A stretch of 64,000 nt of DNA from positions 22,490,656-22,554,655 of the forward strand of contig OZ023210.1 in assembly GCA_963995525.1 (NCBI GenBank). The letters are read 5' to 3'. The notes under the pieces are model-generated. The model was not told where the DNA came from. It made no database searches and saw nothing but the letters and a program-made list of their open reading frames with translations. Position 1 is the first letter of the stretch, and each line of letters starts with the position of its first letter. A program made the position numbers and the translations under genes. Source of the stretch: Escarpia spicata (Eukaryota > Annelida > Polychaeta > Sabellida > Siboglinidae). Shown piece after piece: positions 11,401 to 23,400 of the stretch.

Positions 11401-14400
11401 AAAACTAATCAGCCGAGCTGCTTATGTTACTATATTTCTATTTCAACCATCTACTGCCTCCAAGACCTTGTGACAGCACCACCCATAAATCATAATTTAA
11501 GACCGCAGTACTGGCTATTTGCTGCGACCCTGTTGAAATGCTATTGCAACAGTCAGCCCTAGTTATTAGAATCACCTCGATCTTGGAGCGGTGGTCTATG
11601 GCAGCATAGAGAGGCAGCTCATTCCTCTTGTTCACAGCATTCACTGAGCAGCCTGCACAAGACACACTGGAGATCATCTCATAACGTCGATGTCCGATAT
11701 CAGACAAAATTATTTTCATCTGGCCTCAGCCCCCCCACCCCTCAAACGAAAGTGTGAAAACATTGATATGAGAGACAATACCAATATATTAACAGTATCA
11801 GTCAGAAGCGTAAAATACCAATGGCTGATGCCATACGAAACTGCCTGAAACCCCCCTCCCCAAACGAAAGTAATTTCGTCTGATATCAGATATGAGATTA
11901 TCCCTTAAACGCTTCCAGTGATAATGCACCATGCACATTTACACAGTAAAACAGTTTCTTAGTAAAACTTAGATCAGCTGTAAAAGTAATAAATATTACT
12001 ATTATACTCAGGGTAAAAGATAGTTGTTTACATTACATTTTTCTTACTAACCAGGACCTGTACATTCCATGAAATTATTGTGCAAACAATTTCAGTCATG
12101 CCCTTTCATTCTTCTCATGTAATTGTTTAACAGGTACTCAGTTATGCAGTTCATTGAACTATTGACTGAAACAATTTCCCACGGTTTAAACGATCAGAAA
12201 AAGGATTCAACCAGTCTAATTTTCACTCACTTTGCTGGTGAGCCTAGGAAACCGATTCACTCACCAGCCTGAATGAAGCTGTCCATGATCTCTGGCTTGT
12301 TGCCAAAGACGGCAGCATGGAGTGGCGTATCAAGTGATTCTGTCACAGTGTTGACGTTGACATTCTGGTTAAGAAGCAGCTCCACTAAATCTGGAGATAC
12401 AGAACATTGGGTTATCCAGAGATTGCAGACCATGGATCAGCTGTTTCTTTCCATGCCCAGTCACTGACTGGAACCCGCTTAGCCCAGAAATATGAAATTG
12501 CTACAAAATTTTAACTTTTAAATGCAGAATAAAAAATAATTTGTGCTGGTATAGGAAACCCTGTGGCCAGCATCCAAAAGAATAGGATGTAATCTTAGCA
12601 GCAATTAATAATATGTTTTTAATCTTGATTTTAAATCATCTGACGCTGTCCATGGGGTGACCACGGGATTATATACTGAATGGTTCTTCCCGTTAACAAT
12701 GTTGCTGTCTGTTTAATGTCACACAGACACAATAGTGTGCTTCTAAATGTACAACATAATGGAACTATTGTTTTCTTGGTTACCTCTGCAACAACTCTTT
12801 GGAATTCATGCCATGACACATATTACATAATTATCGAGACGATGGTGTCATTAAAGTTGTTGGATGGCTATGGGTGGATGGGGAAGAAGGTGGGTCAGAC
12901 ATCTATGACCGGATGAAGTCTAAAGGGTTAACTCCCCATAGCGTTGTTTAAACTTCAAAGTTGTATACCAATTGTGAGATTTCTGCACAACAGAGGTGTA
13001 CATACTGTATAAGGATGATTGTCTAAACACACAAACTGGATAAAACACAGGACTTGCATCGTTAGAAAAAATCAGTCTTTTTCAATTTATTTACCACACT
13101 AAATAAATACACAATACTGTTATTAGTGCTGGTATTAGTATTGTATGTGGAACACAAACATATTTTAATGCCATTGGCGAATAACAACAAATAATAAATA
13201 AATAAAACTTGATTTATACACCAACAAATCCTGAGCTAATGACCCATTTCGAGGTGTTTGCAAAATAGGCATTCATGTAGACATACAAAATGTTATATAA
13301 GAGAAAATAAATAAATAATGGACTGGACAGTAAAAGTTAACACAGCAAAATCCTACGTAATTTAAATCTAATAAAAATGTTGTGTAGTAAATTAAATGAT
13401 AAAGCAAAACATTAGTAGCAGTGCTGAAAAGCAAAACACACGGGATAAAAGAAGCTACAAATACGAGACAGACGCAGCAATAACTTGATTCATTACACAT
13501 GTCTGTACATTGTAGAAGTGTGTACCATTTGGCTCTCTGTACGATATACACTATACGGTATATACTGTATATTTTATATGGTGTATGGTATGGAGTGCGG
13601 TTTTCTCGTTATTCGCAAAATTCTTTGATCGCCCACGCAATCGATGGTTTGAAACATAGTTAACTTCACAAATGAAAAATCGATTTTGCATAGACAACAT
13701 TCAAACAACATGAGGGATGAATTATAAGCATATGACATTGTTCCATACAGTTCAAAGCCCGTTCATATTTAAGCATTATTAGTTGACAATGCATACATAC
13801 CATATGGAATACCGGTTTGTCTGAATTAAAAACTGGTTTCAAAACCGTATAAAAAAACTGTAGAAACTATCGAAATGAACATACAGTGTTTGTTTATGTG
13901 TAGAGACTATAGAAATGAACAAACAGTGTTTGTTGTGACATAGGGAGTCAACAAACCTACAATTATCGTGAGTTACCGTTCGTCTATTGCTCTATTAAAC
14001 TTGTTACACGCTACATGAATTGAAGTCACTATAAGTGGTGACCCTGACGTGATGTGTCAGAACAGTTGACAGTATATTCGCTCGCTCCAGTCGCTATTCA
14101 AACCACAAGAGTTTGAGTGCATATCTTTATAAATATATATATTTAACGATATGCAACGTTATAATTATTTTTAAATAACCGATGTGATGACGTGATGACG
14201 TTGACCAGAGTTCTCACTCAAGCGCCTGTAATTCAAACAAACATTGCTTATCAAAGCTGATTCTCTGTATGCCACTCTGTCTTCTGCGATGGTTTCCGCC
14301 ATGGATGAGATACCACATGAACGGACAGCAGCAGTCTACGCTGGTGACGTTCCTGCCGTCAACGCCCTACTCGTCAACCGTGCTGGGAAAGGAGGCGATT

Positions 14401-17400
14401 CGAAGCGCGAGAACACCAAGTACGGCAATGCTTCAGGCGGCAGAGTCAAGGTGGGCCAACAGTGCTGGTACCACTCAAAGTTTGGTGATGAGGCGCGATG
14501 TTGCAGTGGTCCTCCATGCCCATGACACAGCCCTCAGTTGCCGAAAGGGCACAAGTCGGCGGAAAACTTCAAGGGCAGTCAGTGATAGGCGTCGTGACTG
14601 ACTCGCCCAAACAACACAACAAGCGACTCCTGTTTGCTGAAGGGTATCTGGTGGACTGTGGCTCAGCGGTGTCAGTTTTACCGCCGACTCCAACTGAAAA
14701 AGCTCACCCCCAAACCCACCGGACACTGTCTCGTTTCAGCAAATGGACAATGTCTCCGCACTTTCGGGCAACGCAGGGCGAACTTCAACTTCCTAGGCCA
14801 TCGGTGCTCTCATGACATGATAGTGGCTGACGCGATGCATCCCATCTTGGCGAGGGCAAACGCTTTCTGATCGATCCCCTGAGATGTTGCCTCACTGACT
14901 GAATCACTCGTGAGGAATTCGGGACAAACACCGCCTTTGCATCGGTCTCCTCAGTGGTCCCGTCATTGGATCGCACCATCGACGATGAGGACTATAAACA
15001 TCTATGGTCTGAGTTCCCGGAAGTTGTGCAGCGTTGTTACCATGACCATGCCACTGCACATCAGCACCGAGGGTTCAGCGGTATACTCGCCGTTTCGCAA
15101 ACTACATGGAGAGAAGAAGCTACAGGTGGAGGCTCAACTCGTGCAGTGGGAGGCCGATAATGTCATTGAACGCTGTGAGTCAAACTGGGCATCACTGATA
15201 CACGCGGTAAAGAAAGCAGATGGCTCATGGCACATATGCGGTGACTTTAATCGTCTGAACACGATGACGAAATTGGACAGATATCCTCTTCCCGCGCTAG
15301 CGAGCTTCAATGAGCAGCTTGCAGGCTGCAACACCTTCAGCAAAATCAACTTGCGCCAAGCCTTTCAGCAAGTTCGTGTCGACGAGGCGTCCCAACTGAA
15401 AACGGCCATTATAACAACCATTAGTCTATTAAAATTCTTGCGGATGCCATACGGACTGAAAAATGCAGCTCAGTGCTTTCAGCGTAATGTCCACCAGCTT
15501 CTACGCGACCTTCCATTTGCTTGTTTCATCTACATGGATGATATCATCATTGGCAGAAATGGGAAGGAGGATCACATTCGAGACTTGCGCTGCCTCTTCC
15601 AGCGAAAAGGTTCTCCTTCTCAACAAGAAGAAATGCCAACTGGGTCGGACGTCGCTCACGTTTCTCGGACACTTCGTGGATTCCAGCGGAATTTCGATCC
15701 CAGCAAACTGAGTAGAAGTCGTCAAGAGGTGCCCAGTATCCAAGACACCCAAGGACCTAGAGCGTTTCCTGGGCATCTGTGCTTTCTTCCATCGTTTTGT
15801 AAGACACGCGTCAGGAAAGATCGTACTACTAGCCAAGCTCAAAAACATATCAAGGCAAAAGGCGTTCGACGAGGCCTGGCTTCCGATTCACGATCAAGCA
15901 TTTGCTTCCATGAAAGACGCGGTCGTGAACGCAACTCTACTTATTCATCCGTTGCCGTCTGCTCCAACTGAAATCTGGTGTGATGCGTCGAACACAACAA
16001 TCGGCGCTGTTCTCATGCAATTCCAGCGTGGCATGTGGAAGCCACTGAGCTTCTGGAGCAAGCAGCTGAATAAAGCGCAGTGCAGCTATTCAGCCACCGA
16101 CCGAGAACTCATAGCCGTGTCGTACGCAGTGGACAAGTTCCGGTCCTATCTGGAAGGCCAGCCGATTGTCGTCCGGACCAACCACCTTCCTCTCGTCGGC
16201 TCGCTGACAAAGAAGGCAGATACGGCGCTCCCGATTCCACGGCGACATCTGCTCAAGATCGCGCAGTTCGTTGATCAGCTGTACTACTTGAAGGGCGAGC
16301 AGAATGTTGTTGCTAACGCCTTGTCACGCATCACGTTACAGCCGAATAATGATGTCGCTATACATCATGTATACACCGCTTCACACAACAAGTTGTTGGA
16401 GGATTCACTGCCTGACGAAGGGTCACCTCAAGCGTTGGCTGACGATGCGTTGGTCGACGATACGTTTTTGTTCCTGCTCCATAAGCAACGTGACCTAATA
16501 CGACGATAACTCAACGCACTGACGTTTGTTCCGGCAACGACACCGACGATGGTAGACAGTTCGGTAGCATGCTCTGATCCGAATCCCGTCACGGATGACC
16601 TGACCATCGCTTCCGCCACATCAAGTGACAGCTGTGCTTCATCGGTCAGCGCATGCAACGCCATTTTCGCGCAGCAGCCGACGACCGTCGCTCAGTTACC
16701 GACAGCTCAACTAATGCGCGATGAACAGGAACGTGATGTGTCGTTACAGAAGTGGATCAAGCACCACAGAATGTTGTCGTCCAAGTTCATGCCTCGATTG
16801 GTGGAGTGCAAAAACGGGAAACAAGTGTGGGCGGATATCACCGCCAACCATACGCGTGTTCTCATTCCTACAACGCACCGTATTTGACAGTCTACACCGC
16901 TCATCAAGGCTGGTATGGTGCTGATTACGCGGACCTACTGGTGGCATGGCATTGAGAAGGACATTACAAAATGGACAAGATCGTGCGAAGCCTGCCAGAA
17001 GGCTAAAGTTCACACTCACGCAAAGACATCTCTGGTGCGCTTGCCTGCACCAACTAAGCGCTTCAGTCACGTACACGTAGATCTAGTCGGTCCACTGAAT
17101 CCAGCATGCGAAGGGAAAAACACTCTCCTAACCGTGATCGACAGATGGACTGGCTGGCCAGAAGCTTTCCTGATGACGATGTATGGTGACGCTGCAAATT
17201 CGAAAGCCTGTGCGACAATGCTAGTGCGTCAGTGGATTGCCAGATGGGGAGTACCGGACATCATAATGTCTGATCGTGGTTCGCAGTTCGTCTCGGATCT
17301 CTGGCGTGAGATTTGTCAACTTATGGGAATCACACGCGACCAGACTTCCAGCTATCACCCCCAGCATAACGGCAAGGTCGAGCGCATGCACCGCTGTCTA

Positions 17401-20400
17401 AAGAACGCCTTACGTGTTCGTCTTCTGGGCAAGACGAATTGGATGGCTAAGTTGCCCTGGCTAATGCTCGGTCTGTGCGCGGCGTCAAACCTGGACACAG
17501 GTGTCTCGCCATCGATCCTTGTAACGGGTCAGCAGCCGGCACTACCAGGACAGCTGGTAGTACAACGCGCCAACATCAGCGACGCGTCAGTGTACGGAAG
17601 GGAGTTGGCATCGGCTATGTCAGCCCAGCGATTCACGGAAAACCCGTGACATGGCAAGGAGAAGACACATGCCAAGGTACCGCAGGACTTGTGGACCACG
17701 CGGCAGGTACTGGTGCGAGGGGACAAAGCACAGCCTTCATTGGAGCCGAAGTATACCGGTCCGTCTCGTGTGCTTCGCCGCTGGGCCAAGGTGTTCCATG
17801 TTCGAATGGAGCATCGAGACGATACCGTGTCGATAGACAGACGTCCTTTCTATGAAGACGAACGTGACGACGGCCATCAGCAGTCAGCCCCAGACGCCGT
17901 GGTAGAGATGCAACCCAACGCAGGACTTGACCCCGACGAGTGGCCGACTATGAACAGTCGACCCAAAAGAACTGTGCGACGACCTAATCGTCTCAGTTTT
18001 TGAACTCTAAAATTGTTCATTGTAAACCGCTACCAATGTAGCTGGCACGGGGTATATGTAGAGACTATAGAAATGAACATACAGTGTTTGTTTATATGTA
18101 GAGACTGTAGAAATGAACATACAGTGTTTGTTGTGATATAGGGAGTCAACAAACCTCAATTATCGTGAGTTACCGTTCGTCTATTGCTCTATTAAACTTG
18201 TTACACGCTACGCGAATTGCAGTCACTATGAAACCAGTTCACCGGTATACCAGTATAAGGTACACAACACTAATACACAGTGGTCAATAGTGACCAGTGT
18301 CCACCTAACACACTGACCAGTCTCTCCACTGAAGGCAGCCTGATACAGCGGTGTCCAGCCATGTTTGTCCGAGACATTGAGGTCACACCCTGCAGCCACA
18401 AGTAACTCCACGAGGGTGATTGGGCTCACAGAATCTCCAAAGAAGTGTGACGCTACTCAAGAAACAGAAAAACATGTTAAAAATACAATGCCATGGCTAT
18501 ACGTTTGAAGCCAATAACAAAGTAAATAAACTCTCTGTGGTGACTGCAAATGTCCTCAGAAAGGTTCACCAGACTGAAAAATACTAAGAACTAATTGCAG
18601 AAATGATTTCGTTTGAAACAACTAAGAATTTTAACTTACTAATGATAAGAACCAACTGAGCAGAAAGTTTTGAATAGACATACCGTAAATATGTTCCAAA
18701 ATCAAAAATGGTTCTCCGTGGCGTGTACAATCTGAATATATATGACACTCGGCAAACAATGCTACACCCTTCTTTTGTGTGTGTGTTTGCTTGAGTGCGC
18801 ATGTTTGCACGAGTGCATGTGCTTGCATGAATGTGTGTGTTTGTATGAGAGCATCTGCTTGCATGAATATGTGTTTGCATGAGAGCATCTGCTTGCATGA
18901 ATGTGTGTGTTTGCATGAGAGCACCTGCTTGCATGAGTGTGTGTGAAGATAACTGTTCACTGGTTATTTCAGTCACTTGATTCTTCATACACGTACACAA
19001 ATGGCCCCAAACACTGGGATACTGGCAACGTACAGTTTCAACCTTCTATTATCAGAGATTATTTACAAATGTGTGACAGCTTCATGTGAACAAACTTAAA
19101 TATATAATGTTGTACTGATAGTAGAGCTTCTTCAAGACTTACCGAGCTGTACTGCAACATGGATTGGGGCCTGCATCATCTGTAACTCAGCATAGTTGAC
19201 ATCGCAGTCAGCCGCAATGAGAATCTTCATCACTTCCATATGTTTTCCCTTCACAGCCTCTGTGTAGAGACATTGTCTCGACTGAACACATCCTTGACCA
19301 ACAGTAATGCTTCCACGCAGCCATGGTATTGTTTTGTTGTTGAAAGTTCCGTGACAGTTATGCTGATGAGATGTTTTCAGATGAAACAGTTCCGACTATA
19401 AATAAATGTTAATTTTTATGCCCTCTCTGTCACCCAGATATCAAGTATGTTAAATGTCCACGATTAGCAGTGTTGGCCAAATGACTGATCAGTATCAATC
19501 TCTGATAAACATTGGTTATCATGAAAACAAAATAAACATAAAGGGGAAAGACAGCAATGACTAACTGAAGGTTCTTCTTGCTTTCTAAGTCCAAAGATTT
19601 GGCTACATACTGTGTTCGATGGACAATAGTATTTTGATGAACAGTAGTATTTTAAATATGTTACAACAAAATGACAACGAAATGCAAGCAGTACCACTGA
19701 CCCATGATTGGTGTACACTTGCGGGTGTTTATCTTGTTGAGGTCAGCGCCTGCGTCCACTAGTGTCTGGACAATGTCCATGTAGCCCGCCTGGGCTGCAA
19801 AGAACAGGGCAGTGCAACTGTACTGCTCAGCCAGGTCAAGGTTACAACCTGAAACACAACACGTGCAGCTGTACTGTTCTGCAAGGTCAAGGTTACAACC
19901 AAAAAGACACAAAAAATGCAGTTGTACTGCTCAGTCAGGTCGAGATTACAACCAGAAAGACACAAGTGCAGCTGTACTGCTCAGTCAGGTCAAGGTTACA
20001 TCCTGAAAGACACAACAAATGCAGTTGTACTGCTCAGTCAGGTCAATATTACAACCTGAAAGACACAACAAGTGCAGCTGTACTGTTCTGCAAGGTCAAG
20101 GTTACAACATGCATGACGTGTAATATTTATGGTCTCACAATAGGTTATAAATATACACAATAACTTTATAACATATATCAACAGAGACAAAGGAAGAAAC
20201 AAGTTCATGATTGTATCTTTTTCAATTATAAACAGAAGTACACTATATAGCATAAATAAATTATATTCAACACGTTTTAATGATCTTTACAAAGATAAAA
20301 AAGTATATTTTATAAGGTTTATCATGAATAAATAATGTTAATTATTATTACATGTATAAAACAAGAATTCTTCTCTATAATTGTTTTATGCAGAGGTAAA

Positions 20401-23400
20401 CAAATTGTTAAAATAAAACTGTACTGCTATGCAAGGTCAAGGTACAACTGCTTTGCAAAGCACTACATATGTAATATGGAAAAATTATTCCATGTTTTTT
20501 TAAATACATATGATTCCCCACCTGCATCAACCAAAGCTCGTACAACATCCAGATGGCCTCGCCCTGCAGCAATATTCAGAGCCGTCCGTCGCTCGTAGTC
20601 GGTCCAGTTGATATCACATTGACCATCAATGAGCTCCCGAATGACGTCCAAATGTCCTCGCCAGGCTGCAACCAACAGAGGGCTCTGTCCTCGCTTGTCA
20701 GGAGCGTCTATGTCACAGTTTGCTCGGATCAACATTTGCACTGCTGCAGCATCACCGCAGTAAGCCGCTGTACTGACAGGAGTTGAGCCATGGTTGTTAG
20801 AGATGTCCAACTCAGCACTACTGTCCACCAGAAGCTGTACGATGGACGTATGGCCATGCCACACCGCCATGTTGAGAAGACAGTTGCCTTCTGCATTCAC
20901 CTTGTTCACATCGGCTCCGTTCTCTATCAGTAATCTGCAGATGTCCTCAAAGCCGTCCACCACAGCAATCTGCAGCGAGCTCTTGCCATTGTAGTGGAAG
21001 TTGACATCAAGGTCTGGTGTGATGAGATCGCGGACAGTCGACAGCTTGTTGTCGGAGATGGCCTGGTGGAGTGCACGGATTGCTCGCCTCTTGGCACGCT
21101 TCTCATAGTACTTGGACTTCTGATCTGCAACAAGAACCAGAGAAACTGGAACTGAAACACCAATTCAGAAATTGGAGTAATTGGATAAAACTGTATTTGG
21201 TTTCTCAGCTACTATTTCAATTACAAATGCTTGAGAATGGATCTTTAGACTTTCTTTAAAATGTGTTCAAATGGGAGATTATGTTTAAAATTACAATTTG
21301 TTAGAAAAATTATCTAAATATATGATGTTATTTTCTGGCCTTAAGTAGCTCTGAGTTGCTTTGTTTATATACTGTTATTTCGATATGGAATTGGTTTTTG
21401 AATTGGGAATGCTGTAACTGGTTTTGAATTGATTTAATGTAAATTGACCCCAAGAATCATGACAAACCCAGAAATAACTGCTTCTATAAAACTTGTGCTG
21501 AGTTTTATATTTTGTTGACATAACTAAACAATCTTCATTCACACCCAAAATGGTCATACCGTGTATTGGTGCAACCCCAACATCTTTTGAATGGCTAGGC
21601 TCTTGTGAGTGTAGTTAGCCCTGAGATGTTTATACACAGCCGTACTAGAATATCGTGGTGTAGCAGATATTTAGGAACGTTAAAACCTTGGAAGATTAAA
21701 ACAGTTAAAAAATACTGTGCACATGGCGTATGCTTCAAGGGGTTGCTGGTGGTGGCTGTAGGTTGTATAAGCTACAGTGGACTCTTTTAAAGGTCTTAAG
21801 TGAGGACGCTGCCCATCAAGGTGACGCAGGCAGGAAGATGGTTCCAGTCCACTGCTGTTCACGTGAAGAAAGACTAAAAAAGAACTGGGTGGTGGCCATG
21901 TTCTTGTTACTCCGGTACAGACATTCAGTCTCTTGTCCGTGGGTCAGAATGGTGGTAGTAGTTTGAACGATTAATGTCTACTAGGCCAAATGTTGTTAAT
22001 TCTATTGAGCATTCTTAATGTTGTGACATTTTCTTTATTGGAGTATGGTTCATTTAAGTCATAGGAGCATAAACTAATGCAGAGACACATCACTTGAATG
22101 GGATGAATCGGCCAGGAGCGGGTAAGAATTGTGTCACCCATCATTTGGACAGGTAACAAATTAAGGGTTTTTTGACAGCCAAGAGAGCATGATGCAGAGA
22201 CCCGTCACAGTTATATTTGGACATGAATTTAGTCAGTCGGAAGTAGGTAAGAATTTTGACTGACCGTAACTGTATAATGACCCGCTGCCCTATGTTATGT
22301 ACAATGGGCTGGGTAACGGGCGCCACAAGCGCAGAGCCTTTCTCTGATGTTGGCACAGCCGTCACAAGGCAGTTCCTGGAAATACTCTACACACCTGCGA
22401 CGTGTGTATAGTATAATATTCAAATGGATACTGTTTTACTGCAACGGCACAGATACATTGTTAATTACTGCTGTCAGTCAAAAACTGGCACTACAAAGAC
22501 TTGTGTCGGCACTGTTGTGGGAAAGTTTCCGACATTTGAATTGCCAATAAACAAATCGCCAAACATCTAGGGATGGTAGCATATACTCTCAATGTTCAAC
22601 AAAACGTACATTATTACGTACTGGTGGTTTGGTAGTCATCACTTTTTGGGACATATAAATCACAGCGACAGTGGTGGATAGTACTTGTTTAATGTTGTAT
22701 TAAATAAATTTAAATATTTTATTTAAATAATTTTTAAAAGCCTTCCAAAGATTCTGACAAGAACAAATTGTGGTCGGGATATAAAGTACTGGAAAATTAC
22801 AATTTAATTTTTTTTTTAACGTGGTGTTAACTTCGCCTGCTAAAACTGTTTTGTACATGCGATTCGGCAAAATTACAACGGCATCGTTTTAGACAAGGTT
22901 ACGGATGATTTCCTTATTTAGCATTCGCATGCTGGCCCGTTATTCCCCATATGCAAATACTAGTAATAGGGGGCACTCTGGGTTTTGGCACCCTATATAC
23001 CGAACGAACATGCTTCGTTATTTCCCTAGAGGGGTCCGATTAATTGAAAGCATGCGACACTATCAATTTCATTTAGTTCTGGTTCTGGTTGTTTCCAGCA
23101 CTCGGCAACATTCTATTAACTGACTAGTCTGTATATATTGTGGTTACATGTTATGATCTCGAGGTCTCATCCAACTAGTCAGCCTAAAACAGTATTCGGA
23201 CAATTGCTCACCAGACAGTTGATCACCGGGGAAATTAAAAGGCGGACAGTTGCTCACCGAAATGAACCAATCTCCGAGCGGTTGTTTCGCAGATATTTGT
23301 TAAAAAAATTTCAGTGATATGTCTGACTCTTTCTGGCCATTAGCAATGACACCTATCGATTGAATCGGAAAAAATTTGTTCCAATTTGGATTGATAGAAA

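Larger units (their letters stand above)
13859..18229 (+). mobile_element. Degraded Ty3/gypsy LTR retrotransposon
   Basis: It is a 4.37-kb element with short LTRs (13859-14032 and 18057-18229) and protease, reverse transcriptase, RNase H and integrase remnants in the order typical of Ty3/gypsy. A candidate primer-binding site, TGGTGACCCTGACG, begins 3 bases after the 5' LTR, and a short purine-rich GGCACGGGG precedes the 3' LTR. Gag is almost gone: only a C-terminal CWYHSKFGDEARCC-like stretch remains. The frame is broken several times, and two catalytic residues have changed (protease DTG to DCG; RNase H TDH to TNH). It sits in intron 5 of the ankyrin/SOCS gene, opposite to the gene's direction. 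The flanks AAAAC/GAAAC may be a diverged 5-bp target duplication. Confidence 0.9.

Noticed and set aside
15501..15848. - strand frame of 115 codons inside the gypsy element
   Set aside because: It is antisense to the reverse transcriptase/RNase H sequence and resembles no protein.
13820..18245. ACTGGTTTC before and GAAACCAGT after the gypsy element, as if termini of an inverted repeat
   Set aside because: The words lie outside the LTRs and are short. They may be a host palindrome split by the insertion, but nothing else supports a larger element.
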